Assembly: GCA_037190145.1 (NCBI GenBank)
Contig: JBBCJU010000006.1
Coordinates: forward strand, 248,001-312,000
Length of the DNA stretch: 64,000 nt
Direction: 5' to 3'
DNA from: 55-13 sp037190145
Lineage (GTDB): Bacteria > Armatimonadota > Fimbriimonadia > Fimbriimonadales > Fimbriimonadaceae
A program made the position numbers and the translations under genes. The notes beneath the pieces are model-generated. The model saw only the letters and a list, made by a program, of their open reading frames with translations, ran no database searches and was not told the origin of the DNA. Each line of letters begins with the position of its first letter. Position 1 is the first letter of the stretch. Positions 1-8,838 of this stretch are shown piece by piece.

Positions 1-2342
1 CAATCAACATTCTAGGAAATCTTGAAAAGTTTCCAATCGATCTTGATCCATCGCTGAGAGAGTATCATCAAAAGATTGCTTGTCGAATAGATGCCTCACG
101 TTCACTCCCTTTATCACATGGAGTAACAAACAGATACTACATTCATAAGGCGCGACCATTCTTTACAGAAGGACGCATATTCTACGAGATTACGTTTTCT
201 AATGCGATTAACAAACTAAACAAGTTTGACCGCATGATTGCCTTCACCGAGATCGACATCAATGAAGCATATGCCTCAAACTTGACTTTAATCGCCGACT
301 CGATAGACGTCTTTGGGCAAGTCATGCCGATTATGATCATTCGCGATTGGGAAGTGTCTATTCGGCCGTGTGAACTAGACAATTTCGCAAGAATATTTGG
401 GCAGCTGGTTAATGCCAGTTCTCGTGGTTCAGAGTATACGGCCCTGATGCACTTTCTTACAGAAACCGAGTCTAACCTTCTGGACTTAATGGATGTTGAT
501 GAAAACCGCTATGCGCGAGTGCGTGAAAAACTAACAGCAAGCACAAAGGTTCCTAAAATCTTTCCCGTTCTAGATCAAGCTCGAAGGATCATAAAGCAGA
601 GGTCACCAGGATGCAACATACTGCGTTATCTAATGTTATCGATGAACAATCGGATAATCAAGCTTCAGTATTCACGACACGAGTCTAATCTTCTATCCCA
701 TTTGTTTCTAGCCCCTGGATGTAAACCTTTTGACGTGATGCCACTTTGCACATCACCTATTCAACATAATCCACGATTTTCAGATCTTATCGCCAGCATC
801 GCAACTGAAGGACGAACGCATGAACTGCTAGCGAGAAGGGTCAAAAATAACGTAGAACGCCATGGAATTTTATATACGCCTAATAAGGATTTTGAGGCGT
901 TTGGAAACGTGGAAGATCTCGTAAGGCAATATAACCAAAAAATTTACTCCAAACATACTGGACGACAACTGATATTTGATAAAGGGCACTTGTTCTTAAG
1001 GGAGTATGAAGATGGTGCAGTCTCTATCATTGAGAAGTTACAACAGTTTGCTGCTGCGGGAATCGGTGGTTATCAAGCATCTGTTCAAAGATGGCTTGAG
1101 GAAACCCAATTAAGCATCGATGATAGTGTCAAGCGAGAGGCTCTAAGCAATCTCTTCACAAAGTCACGAGTGGCATTGATTTATGGGGCAGCTGGTACCG
1201 GGAAGTCGACGATGGTCAACTATATCGCAAATTATTTTGGCGAAAGGTTGAAGCTGTTTCTTGCTCAAACTAACCCTGCGCTTGATAATCTGAAGCGCAA
1301 GGTAAATGCACAAAATGCTGAATTCCGCACGGTGAGTAGCCAAAAAGCACGGACTAGCGCTCAGCCAGATTATGATGTCTTGATCATTGATGAGTGTTCA
1401 ACAGTAAGCAATAGTGATTTTCTGAAGGTACTAGAGAATACGCGATTCAAGTTACTTGTCTTGGTGGGGGATGTACATCAAATCGAGGCTATACAGTTTG
1501 GAAATTGGTTCAGCATTATCCGATATTTCTTGCCCAAGGATTCTGTTTTTGAGTTAACAAGGCCGTTCCGCACCCACGATGAGAATCTCCTTAGATTTTG
1601 GACACTGGTTCGACAGCGTGACGACGGAATTGAAGAACATATAGCCCATAATGGATACTCAAAGCTACTTGATCACTCACTGTTTAAGGCTGATGCGGAA
1701 GATGAGATTGTTCTATGTTTAAACTATGATGGACTTTATGGCATCAACAATGTCAACAGGTTTCTTCAAAGTAGTAATAAGGGTAAAGAAGTTTTTTGGG
1801 ACGTATCCGTGTACAAAGTTGGTGATCCTGTTCTTTTCAATGATACGGATCGTTTTAAGCCATTAATATTTAATAACTTGAAAGGCAAAATTATTGATGT
1901 GATTCAGTATCCGGATCGAATTCAATTTGATGTATGGCTGGATCGAAGCGTAACTGAATTTGATGTAATAGGTATGGATGTTAAGTATGTTGCCGAGTCA
2001 GTTGTTCGCTTTGATGTCTTTTCTGCGAAGAGCACCGACGATGATGACGACTCTGTTAATACCTCGGTTCCTTTCCAAGTCGCTTATGCTGTTTCGATCC
2101 ATAAAGCTCAAGGCTTAGAATTTGACTCGGTTAAGATTGCGATTACTGATGCAAATGAGGATGATATTTCCCACAGCATTTTCTACACAGCGATAACAAG
2201 GACACGTAAGCACCTGAAAATCTTTTGGACACCTGAAACGCAAAATGCCATCTTGAGTTGTTTGGAGAGTAAGAACTACGATAAAGATGTGGCACTATTA
2301 AAGCAGCGTAGGGGTTCGGACATTGCTCAAAAGAGCTGCTGA
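1..2342 (+). CDS. Superfamily-1 helicase, RecD/PIF1-like (5' end outside window)
   Basis: The reading frame is open back to base 1, so the gene starts outside the window; the first ATG in frame (234) is internal. At least 780 residues are visible. The C-terminal half has an SF1 helicase core. Numbering from that internal Met, Walker A GAAGTGKST is at 318-326. After it come Walker B DVLIIDECS, motif III LVGDVHQIEA, the TRPFRT motif, VSIHKAQGLEFDSV (motif V) and FYTAITRTRK (motif VI). This order is typical of RecD/PIF1-like SF1B enzymes that unwind nucleic acid with ATP. The N-terminal roughly 390 visible residues match no domain I recognise. The gene is clearly more A/T-rich than everything to its right and points towards pth, so it may be acquired, for example as part of a defence or mobile locus to the left. 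The helicase core is certain; the biological role is unknown. Confidence 0.85.
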   Translation, partial: INILGNLEKFPIDLDPSLREYHQKIACRIDASRSLPLSHGVTNRYYIHKARPFFTEGRIFYEITFSNAINKLNKFDRMIAFTEIDINEAYASNLTLIADSIDVFGQVMPIMIIRDWEVSIRPCELDNFARIFGQLVNASSRGSEYTALMHFLTETESNLLDLMDVDENRYARVREKLTASTKVPKIFPVLDQARRIIKQRSPGCNILRYLMLSMNNRIIKLQYSRHESNLLSHLFLAPGCKPFDVMPLCTSPIQHNPRFSDLIASIATEGRTHELLARRVKNNVERHGILYTPNKDFEAFGNVEDLVRQYNQKIYSKHTGRQLIFDKGHLFLREYEDGAVSIIEKLQQFAAAGIGGYQASVQRWLEETQLSIDDSVKREALSNLFTKSRVALIYGAAGTGKSTMVNYIANYFGERLKLFLAQTNPALDNLKRKVNAQNAEFRTVSSQKARTSAQPDYDVLIIDECSTVSNSDFLKVLENTRFKLLVLVGDVHQIEAIQFGNWFSIIRYFLPKDSVFELTRPFRTHDENLLRFWTLVRQRDDGIEEHIAHNGYSKLLDHSLFKADAEDEIVLCLNYDGLYGINNVNRFLQSSNKGKEVFWDVSVYKVGDPVLFNDTDRFKPLIFNNLKGKIIDVIQYPDRIQFDVWLDRSVTEFDVIGMDVKYVAESVVRFDVFSAKSTDDDDDSVNTSVPFQVAYAVSIHKAQGLEFDSVKIAITDANEDDISHSIFYTAITRTRKHLKIFWTPETQNAILSCLESKNYDKDVALLKQRRGSDIAQKSC

Positions 2343-2396
2343 GTTCAGTAGTGGGCTGGAATTCGCTTGCTGGCTCTAACGTGGATAGTCTCATAA

Positions 2397-2462
2397 GTGG
2401 TCGTCAAGACACTCTAGAGTTTTGTTTAACAATTGCTAAATTCTGTAGAGCTTGACGATCAC
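2397..2462. terminator. Inverted repeat between convergent helicase and pth genes
   Basis: Twelve-base arms at 2397-2408 (GTGGTCGTCAAG) and 2451-2462 (CTTGACGATCAC) pair with one mismatch around a 42-base A/T-rich spacer. The right arm covers the pth stop codon. The position fits a bidirectional terminator, but the spacer is long and there is no clear T-run. It could also mark the edge of an inserted A/T-rich segment. Confidence 0.4.
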
Positions 2463-3061
2463 CTGTTGAATTCTTCAACGACTTTCAAAGCCGCCTGAAT
2501 GCCGCTCTGAGCGAGAGCCTCGCAGACCTTCACTGAAGCTCTAAGCGCGGCGTCGATGAGGTCTCGTTCTTCTCGGTCAAAGGAGCCAAGGACGTGGGTG
2601 ATGGTGCCTTCTTTTTGGACTTTGCCGATGCCGATCTTTAGGCGGGGATAGTCTTTTGTTTTTAGGGATTGGATGAGGGATTTGTGGCCGTTGTGGCCTC
2701 CGGCGCTGCCACCTAGTTTGATTCGGAGCTTGCCAACGGGGAGGTCCAGGTCATCGGCGACCACGAAGATATTTTCGGGCTTGAGTTCGTTCTCTCGGGC
2801 GAGGGGGGCGACGGCTTGACCGCTTAGGTTCATATAGGTGAGCGGCTTGACGAGCAGGACTTGGGTGTCGCCAACCTTGCCAACTCCGGTGATGGCGCGG
2901 TGCTTTGCTTTGCCGACTTTGATTCGGTGGATATCGGCGAGGCGGTCGATGACATCGAAGCCGACGTTATGGCGGGTGCCCTTGTATTCGCCGCCGGGGT
3001 TGCCCAGGCCGACGATCATCCACTCCGGGGGGAGTCCAGGGGTTGCCTTTTTCCAGAACAT
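2459..3061 (-). CDS. pth: Peptidyl-tRNA hydrolase
   Basis: Pth cleaves the ester bond of peptidyl-tRNAs dropped from ribosomes and recycles tRNA in the cytoplasm. The 200-residue protein has the family signatures in order: GLGNPG with Asn21, GTRHNVGF with catalytic His31, KPLTYMNLSG, the DDLDLP loop with the catalytic Asp, and GGSAGGHNGHKS. Relative to E. coli there is about a 14-residue N-terminal extension. An ATG at Met15 (3019), just before IVGLGNPG and preceded by GGAG at short spacing, is an alternative start. It is the last gene of a minus-strand run after uppP, separated from it by 124 bases, and ends at an inverted repeat. Confidence 0.95.
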   Translation of the reverse strand: MFWKKATPGLPPEWMIVGLGNPGGEYKGTRHNVGFDVIDRLADIHRIKVGKAKHRAITGVGKVGDTQVLLVKPLTYMNLSGQAVAPLARENELKPENIFVVADDLDLPVGKLRIKLGGSAGGHNGHKSLIQSLKTKDYPRLKIGIGKVQKEGTITHVLGSFDREERDLIDAALRASVKVCEALAQSGIQAALKVVEEFNR

Positions 3062-3185
3062 GGTTGGTTAGTGGTTGGTTACTTCTCGGCTATTGAAGAT
3101 ACCGTGCTCGGGTACGCGGCATGGGTCCATACACGTCGGGTCATCATGCAAGACGCTATGGCTCCTCGGCACAATCATCAGAGGG

Positions 3186-4022
3186 CTACTTGATTCCGGT
3201 CATGGGGTCTAGCGTGCCCGTTGCCAAGAGGGCGATGAGAACAAGACCTAATAGGATTCGGTAAGCCACGAAGGGAAGGATGCCGTGTTTCTGAATGAAC
3301 TTCATGAGGAACGCAATGCTGGCGTATCCCACCACAAAGGAAACTACGGTTGCGACAAGGGTGGGGGCCAGATTGCTACCCGCCAAAAGATTATCTTTCT
3401 CATCCAAGAGCTCCTTCACACCAGCGGCTAAGATGCTTGGCACACTGAGGAGGAAGGAAAATCGGGCGGCGGTGGCGCGATCAAATCCGGCAAAGAGAGC
3501 CCCGGTGATGGTGGACCCACTGCGACTCATTCCAGGAATGAGCGCGAGGGCTTGCCATAAGCCAACGATGACTCCATCTTTGGGTTGCACGGAGGCAAGC
3601 AACCGATGCTTGGATGCCACTTTTTCCGCCACTGCCATCAGGATTCCCATAAGGATGAGGGTTCCGGCGATGACCCATAAGGATCGAAGTTCCCCCTTGA
3701 TCCAGTCTTGGCCGAGAAGGCCCAGAATCACGATGGGGATGGTTCCAAGGAAGATGGCCCAACCCATTCGACCCTCAGGCGCTCCGTGGCTTTGGCCAGT
3801 AAGGGTTTTGGTCCAGCCTACCAATGCACTCCAAATGTCTCGAGCAAAGTAGATGAGAACCGCCAGAACCGTTCCCAGTTGGATAACCGCGGTGAAACCA
3901 GCTCCCGGATCGGGCCAACCCGCAAGGGCAGGCACAATGCGCACATGCGCGGTGCTGCTGATGGGGAGAAATTCGGTGAGGCCTTGGATCAAGCCGTAGA
4001 TGACGGCTTGAATTAGCTCCAC
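3186..4022 (-). CDS. uppP: Undecaprenyl-diphosphatase
   Basis: UppP (BacA) dephosphorylates undecaprenyl diphosphate at the membrane to regenerate the lipid carrier used for peptidoglycan and surface polysaccharides. The 278-residue length is normal. Near the N-terminus is TEFLPISSTAH with the catalytic Glu, and in the middle PGMSRSGST with the essential Arg. About eight hydrophobic segments are visible. The start overlaps the end of the epimerase gene by 10 bases, so the two are likely translationally coupled. Sharing an operon with WecA-like and WecB-like enzymes fits a role in supplying carrier lipid for envelope polysaccharide. Confidence 0.95.
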   Translation of the reverse strand: MELIQAVIYGLIQGLTEFLPISSTAHVRIVPALAGWPDPGAGFTAVIQLGTVLAVLIYFARDIWSALVGWTKTLTGQSHGAPEGRMGWAIFLGTIPIVILGLLGQDWIKGELRSLWVIAGTLILMGILMAVAEKVASKHRLLASVQPKDGVIVGLWQALALIPGMSRSGSTITGALFAGFDRATAARFSFLLSVPSILAAGVKELLDEKDNLLAGSNLAPTLVATVVSFVVGYASIAFLMKFIQKHGILPFVAYRILLGLVLIALLATGTLDPMTGIK

Positions 4023-5137
4023 ATGGCCACCTGCGGACTATTGATGCCAAGTTCCTTTAACACAACGTATCGAATGCGCTCGCTCGCTTTGCCGTCTCCG
4101 TAAGGGCTCACGGCCTGGGCCATCATCTGGTGGGCGTGGGCATTTGCCAGAAGCACATGGCCTTCGGTATAGATTCGGCTTTCATCGGTCCCCACAAGCT
4201 TGGCGGTGCCGGCATCGCAGCCTTCTGGTCGCTCCGTGGTGTCTCGAAGAACCAGGACTGGGATACCGAAGGCAGGGGCTTCTTCCTGGACTCCACCCGA
4301 GTCGCTGAGAATGAGGTAGCTGCGTTTCATTAGAGGCACAAAATCGCCATAGTCGGGAGGCTCGATAAGGCGGACTCGCTCGTGCTGGCCCAGAATGCCG
4401 GTGAGGGTTTCTCGGACGGCAGGATTTTTGTGCATTGGGACAACCAGCAAGACGTCGTTAAAGTCGTTTAAGAGTCGTAGAGCGGCTTGGGCAATCTGGC
4501 GCTGAGGTTCGCCCCAGTTTTCGCGTCGGTGAGTGGTTAGTAGTACGACTCGACCAGTCCATTCGGGGAACCATTGGGTAGATGGCTTTTCGCCCATTTG
4601 GATGACGGCGTCAATGCCGGTATTGCCGGTGACAAATAGGTTCTGGTGGCCTTCCTTACGGAGGTTATTAGCTGACCACTCGGTGGGGGGGAAGTGAAGC
4701 TTGGTAACCAGGCTGGCGGCGCGTCGGTTGAACTCTTCAGGGAATGGGTTATCGATGGTTTCGGTGCGAAGGCCTGCTTCAACATGTCCGAACGGAATCT
4801 GGCGGTAGAAGCTATTGAGAGCACCTACGAAGGTGGTGGTGGTATCGCCTTGAGCAAGAACCATTTGGGGTTGGTGCTTGGCGAGAATTCCATCTAGTCC
4901 TTCGATGGCTCGGGCGGTGACTTGGGCAAGGGTTTGGCCATGCTGCATGATGCCAAGGTCTTCATCTGGCTCCAAACCAAAGGCACCCAAAGACTGAGTG
5001 AGCATCTCTCGGTGCTGTCCGGTGGAGACTAAGATGGTTTCCACATTTGAGAACCGGCGGAACTCTTGCACCACGGGTGCAACCTTGATTGCCTCGGGAC
5101 GCGTCCCGACTACGCAAATGATTTTTGGCTTACCCAT
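4013..5137 (-). CDS. wecB: UDP-N-acetylglucosamine 2-epimerase (non-hydrolysing)
   Basis: The enzyme interconverts UDP-GlcNAc and UDP-ManNAc in the cytoplasm for surface polysaccharide or teichoic-type linkage units. The 374-residue protein opens with VVGTRPEAIKVAPVV and carries GDTTTTFVGA, GHVEAGLRT and THRRENWGEP, then the SDSGGVQEE region near the C-terminus that contacts the nucleotide. These are the hallmarks of the GT-B-fold non-hydrolysing epimerases rather than the hydrolysing NeuC type. It overlaps the upstream WecA-like gene by 8 bases and the downstream uppP by 10, giving a tight operon. Confidence 0.93.
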   Translation of the reverse strand: MGKPKIICVVGTRPEAIKVAPVVQEFRRFSNVETILVSTGQHREMLTQSLGAFGLEPDEDLGIMQHGQTLAQVTARAIEGLDGILAKHQPQMVLAQGDTTTTFVGALNSFYRQIPFGHVEAGLRTETIDNPFPEEFNRRAASLVTKLHFPPTEWSANNLRKEGHQNLFVTGNTGIDAVIQMGEKPSTQWFPEWTGRVVLLTTHRRENWGEPQRQIAQAALRLLNDFNDVLLVVPMHKNPAVRETLTGILGQHERVRLIEPPDYGDFVPLMKRSYLILSDSGGVQEEAPAFGIPVLVLRDTTERPEGCDAGTAKLVGTDESRIYTEGHVLLANAHAHQMMAQAVSPYGDGKASERIRYVVLKELGINSPQVAMWS

Positions 5138-6161
5138 TCTTCTGTAGGATGATTATAATAAGCGTGCCACATAAGGCAGCGGCCGCAAGATACAAGACCC
5201 AAACGGTCTGCCTCTGAGTTAACCCTTTTTTCAGCAGTTGGTGGTGGAGATGACGCTTATCCGCCTGGGTGATAGGTACTCCGCTAAGTTTGCGGCGAAT
5301 AACCACTTGGATGGCATCCATGATGGGGACACCAAAGACAAAGATCGGAATGATCAGGGTGAGGGCGGCGGCGGTCTTTACTGCACCAACGATGCTCAGA
5401 CAAGCGAGTGTGAATCCAAGGATGTAGGCTCCGCCGGTCCCCATGATGATCTTGGCGGGGTTGTAATTGTGGCGGAGGAAGCCAATACAGGCACCTGCGA
5501 CGGCGGCGGCAATAATGGCCACTCTTGGCTGCCCTTCATAGACAGCAATGGTCATCAACGTTCCGGCTGAAATGGCGGCAATACCAGAGGCAAGGCCATC
5601 CACGCCGTCGATGGTGTCCATCGTCTTGGTGACAATGAAGATATAGATTGCTGTGAGGGGAATGGCAGCCCAGGCGAGAGGGAAGTAGCCGTCGTTAAAG
5701 GGGTTTCCAATGGTCTTGATCTGAATCTGACCAAGATCGCTGGCGAAGAACTGGACTGCAACACCGGCAGCAAGCAGTATCAATAGTTGGATTTTTGCCG
5801 AGTATTGGTATAGGTCGTCCAGAACTCCGGCAAAGACTAATACAGCCCCAATGACAAGGATGCCAATGAGATAGAGCGGATATTGTGTTGACTCCGGGTA
5901 GGCGAAGGGAAGAATCCCAAGAATTGCAACGGCAATGCCGATAAAAATGGCGATTCCACCCCATCTGGGAAGGGGTTCCTTGTGGATTCGTCGATCATCC
6001 CGCTTTGGATCATCGACTGCTCCATACTTAAAAGCCATTTTGCGCACCAGCGGCGTGAGCCCCCAAGTGATCAATAGAGCAATCAGCCCAGTGAGAAGTG
6101 GGAACCTAAATCCACCCCAAAACTTGGGCGTTTCCTGTACTAAGCCGAGCCAGGCATCCAT
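5130..6161 (-). CDS. UDP-GlcNAc:undecaprenyl-phosphate GlcNAc-1-phosphate transferase (WecA/TagO-like)
   Basis: A polytopic glycosyltransferase-4 (MraY/WecA superfamily) enzyme that moves GlcNAc-1-phosphate onto undecaprenyl phosphate, the first membrane step of surface glycan synthesis. It has the cytoplasmic-loop motif DDPKRDDRRIHKEPLPRWGG, the GVLDDLY aspartate pair, the DTIDGVDGLASG nucleotide-binding motif, the HNYNPAKIIMGTGG loop and the C-terminal HLHH basic motif. About ten hydrophobic helices are visible over 343 residues. The HLHH motif and the neighbouring wecB favour WecA/TagO over MraY. Donor specificity is inferred from family and context. Confidence 0.9.
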   Translation of the reverse strand: MDAWLGLVQETPKFWGGFRFPLLTGLIALLITWGLTPLVRKMAFKYGAVDDPKRDDRRIHKEPLPRWGGIAIFIGIAVAILGILPFAYPESTQYPLYLIGILVIGAVLVFAGVLDDLYQYSAKIQLLILLAAGVAVQFFASDLGQIQIKTIGNPFNDGYFPLAWAAIPLTAIYIFIVTKTMDTIDGVDGLASGIAAISAGTLMTIAVYEGQPRVAIIAAAVAGACIGFLRHNYNPAKIIMGTGGAYILGFTLACLSIVGAVKTAAALTLIIPIFVFGVPIMDAIQVVIRRKLSGVPITQADKRHLHHQLLKKGLTQRQTVWVLYLAAAALCGTLIIIILQKNG

Positions 6162-6165
6162 CAGA

Positions 6166-6666
6166 TTACAGTTCCACCAACTCTAAGACGCCTTCGCGGT
6201 AGCGAAGAACCTCCATATTTGATTCACGAAATAGTTCCAAGCTAAATTCGTCGGGATAGTCGCCTTCATAGATACATCGCGTGATTCCCGCGTTGATAAT
6301 CATTTTGGCGCAGTTATTACATGGCTGGCAGGTCACATAGATCGTTGCACCCTCGCAAGGGATGCCGATCATTGCGGCCTGAAGCAATGCGTTTTGCTCA
6401 GCATGCAGAGCACGGATGCAATGTCCTGCTCTCAAGCACCCTACTGGCCATTCGTGAGTTGGGCCAAGTTCTGGGCAGTGGGAGATTCCTTTTGGGGCAC
6501 CGTTATAGCCAGTACATAGAATGTGCTTATCTCGCACAATAAGCGCACCGACCGAACGGCGGGGACAGGTTGCCCTTGTTTTCACCAGATGCGCTATCTG
6601 CATGAAGTAGGCATCCCAACTTGGCCGTTCCTGCATTCCGCTGTGATTATGGCTCAAGCCACCCAT
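6166..6666 (-). CDS. dCMP deaminase family protein (ComEB-like)
   Basis: A zinc-dependent deaminase that probably converts dCMP to dUMP for thymidylate synthesis. The zinc and catalytic motif HAEQNAL and the PCNNC cysteine pair are present, together with the GYNGAPKG and CIRALHAE contexts typical of dCMP deaminases. The 166-residue length is normal. An ATG ten codons in (6636, MQERPSWDAYF) is an equally plausible start because homologues usually begin close to the W-D-x-Y-F motif. It lies 4 bases before the WecA-like gene and is probably the promoter-proximal member of the minus-strand operon. Confidence 0.88.
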   Translation of the reverse strand: MGGLSHNHSGMQERPSWDAYFMQIAHLVKTRATCPRRSVGALIVRDKHILCTGYNGAPKGISHCPELGPTHEWPVGCLRAGHCIRALHAEQNALLQAAMIGIPCEGATIYVTCQPCNNCAKMIINAGITRCIYEGDYPDEFSLELFRESNMEVLRYREGVLELVEL

Positions 6667-6728
6667 TATGAGCCTAGGGACTTTGAGTTGTTGGTAGCTC
6701 CGTAATTCTAGGGGGTAACCTGCCGACC

Positions 6729-8381
6729 GTGCCCACGGTTGAGTACGATCGATATTATCGCTATGCCGAACTCACAGCGATACTGAAGAGTTTCGAATCT
6801 GAGTTTCCTCAGTTAGTCCATGTAGAGAGCATTGGACAAAGCCACGAATGTCGAGACATTTGGTTGGTAACCGTAACCGATTGCACCACGGGACCAGCTT
6901 CGGAAAAGCCGGCATTTTGGGTGGATGGAAACATTCACGCAAGCGAATTGAGTGCAAGTACAGCGGCGATCAAGCTCATCCATAAATTAGTGGAAGGGCA
7001 AGGTGACCTCCTCAAGACGCATACCTTCTACATCGTTCCTCGCCTGAACCCAGATGGAGCGGAATGGGCGATGGAGGATCCTCCGCGAATCGTAAGGTCC
7101 GGTACCCGCAACTATCCTTTTGACGATGAAGACCTCTATGGTATTGAGCGGAAGGATATGGATGGAGATGGCCGAGCTCTCTGGATGCGAGTTCAGGATG
7201 ATGATGGGCCATGGATTGTGTCTGAGCTGGATTCGCGTCTATTGCGCAAGCGAAAGCCAGGAGAAGCCGGTGGAGGCAGTTGCTACCGATTGTTACCAGA
7301 AGGTGAGTTCCACAACTGGGATGGGCTTACTTTAAGAGATCGTCGTACTGCACAGGGGTTGGACTTTAACCGAAACTTTCCAAGCGCTTGGCGTCTGGAG
7401 GGTGACCAATATGGAGCAGGTCCATTCCCAACGAGTGAACCAGAGATTCGGGCGGCTGTATCGGCTATCTGCGAGCGTCCCAATGTTTGCGGCGCCGTGT
7501 GCTTCCATACCTTTAGCGGCGTTCATCTGCGACCACCGAGTCGATATGCTGATGACGAGCTTCCGGCAGAGGATTTGTGGAATTTCAAGGCTATTGGCGA
7601 CAAGGCCTTTGAGATGACGGGCTATCCTGCGATCTCGAATTATCACGAGTTTCGATACCATCCTAAAGAAGTCATCACTGGAGTTTTTGATGACTGGATG
7701 TATGAACACCGCGGTGTCTATGCTTGGACTACTGAGATTTGGTCTCCGCAAAGACAGGCGGGAATCACGGACTACAAGTACATCGATTGGTTCCGAGACC
7801 ATCCCCATGAAGATGACCTCAAGATGTTGAAGTGGAGCGATGATGCGCTTGAGGGCAAGGGATATGAGGACTGGCGTGAATATGAGCACCCACAGCTAGG
7901 AAAGGTTGAAATTGGCGGTTGGGATAGAGAGTATGCATTCCGAAATCCACCTCCGCAGTACCTTGAAACTGAGATTTCTCCATTAGCGGATTGGGTTATC
8001 TGGCAGGCGACATTAGCACCGAGGCTGGCCGCAAAGAAAGTGCAGGTTGAAGGCAATCGGGTCAGGATTGTTGTGCAAAACGTAGGGTGGTTGCCGACCT
8101 ATGTGACCAAGACAGCGGTTCAGAAGAAGATGTGCCGTGGCGTTATTGGCGAAGTAAAGGCTTTGGATGGCCAAGAAAATTGGTTGGTGAGTGGAAAGCT
8201 GAGAATCGAGGGACCCCAGCTTGAGGGTTGGAGTTCAATCGGAGCCTCGGCAAGTATGTCTTGGGGATCGCTGGGTAACGATGACCAAACGATCTTTGAA
8301 TGGGTTTTGTCCCCAGGCAGATACGAAGCACAGTTCCGACATGATCGTGCCGGAACCGTGCGAATAGAGTTTGAAATCTAG
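6729..8381 (+). CDS. M14 family zinc carboxypeptidase
   Basis: A 550-residue zinc carboxypeptidase of the M14 (carboxypeptidase A/E) fold. The first zinc pair is H70-x-x-E73 in GNIHASEL, followed by RLNPDGAEWA, LDFNRNFPSAW with the substrate-carboxylate-binding Asn-Arg, the third zinc His in CFHTFSG, and the catalytic Glu in TTEIWSPQ. The C-terminal roughly 130 residues form a beta-rich accessory domain. It starts with GTG at 6729, preceded by a purine-rich AGGGGG. No signal peptide is evident, so it may be cytoplasmic or exported by another route. It is divergent from the dCMP deaminase gene. Confidence 0.85.
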   Translation: MPTVEYDRYYRYAELTAILKSFESEFPQLVHVESIGQSHECRDIWLVTVTDCTTGPASEKPAFWVDGNIHASELSASTAAIKLIHKLVEGQGDLLKTHTFYIVPRLNPDGAEWAMEDPPRIVRSGTRNYPFDDEDLYGIERKDMDGDGRALWMRVQDDDGPWIVSELDSRLLRKRKPGEAGGGSCYRLLPEGEFHNWDGLTLRDRRTAQGLDFNRNFPSAWRLEGDQYGAGPFPTSEPEIRAAVSAICERPNVCGAVCFHTFSGVHLRPPSRYADDELPAEDLWNFKAIGDKAFEMTGYPAISNYHEFRYHPKEVITGVFDDWMYEHRGVYAWTTEIWSPQRQAGITDYKYIDWFRDHPHEDDLKMLKWSDDALEGKGYEDWREYEHPQLGKVEIGGWDREYAFRNPPPQYLETEISPLADWVIWQATLAPRLAAKKVQVEGNRVRIVVQNVGWLPTYVTKTAVQKKMCRGVIGEVKALDGQENWLVSGKLRIEGPQLEGWSSIGASASMSWGSLGNDDQTIFEWVLSPGRYEAQFRHDRAGTVRIEFEI

Positions 8382-8749
8382 GAAGCCATTAGGCTTGGTT
8401 GGCGTGCGGCGTAAGAATGCTGCTTGACCAGTAAATGAAGCGGGCCAGGACAATTCGTCCAGACGGATTCATTGCGATTCATGTATGTGAAGTAAATCAG
8501 TGCGTTCTCTTTGGTTCTGGCCCAACGGGGTTTCCCGTGACCCGTATACAAGATAACGTACATGCCCGAAGGCACGAGTTCTTCATCTCGAAAAACGTGC
8601 GATAAATCTAGACTTTGGCTGTTCTCTAGCGCCATCTCGCTAAGCACGACGTGACCCCTTAGGATCTCTCTAAGCGCACCTTGGTTTTGAAAGAGAACAA
8701 ACTCTTCTTCTGGACGATCATTCCTTTGAATGCCCACAATACGAATCAC
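8378..8749 (-). CDS. Small protein resembling a lamin-tail (LTD-like) domain
   Basis: A 123-residue protein without signal peptide or membrane segment. Its layout, EEFVLFQNQG, then LRGHVVLSEMA, HVF, LVPSGMYVILYTGHG and a final VWTNCPGPLHLL, resembles the immunoglobulin-like lamin-tail domain found in bacterial extracellular proteins, where VWNN-type and PGG-type turns recur. This is a pattern judgement and not certain. The gene overlaps the end of the convergent carboxypeptidase gene by 4 bases, and a promoter-sized gap of about 90 bases separates it from the marR-like gene. Its function is unknown. Confidence 0.6.
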   Translation of the reverse strand: MIRIVGIQRNDRPEEEFVLFQNQGALREILRGHVVLSEMALENSQSLDLSHVFRDEELVPSGMYVILYTGHGKPRWARTKENALIYFTYMNRNESVWTNCPGPLHLLVKQHSYAARQPSLMAS

Positions 8750-8838
8750 CGGTTAAGACCTCCGACTTGTTTATACAGACGTTTTGTATTATCGAAATGG
8801 GTGCAAAAATTTTGATCAATCATCATTACTTCTCAGGT

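Noticed and set aside
234..236. ATG 234 as the start of the helicase gene
   Set aside because: The frame is open and coding-like back to base 1, so this Met is internal.
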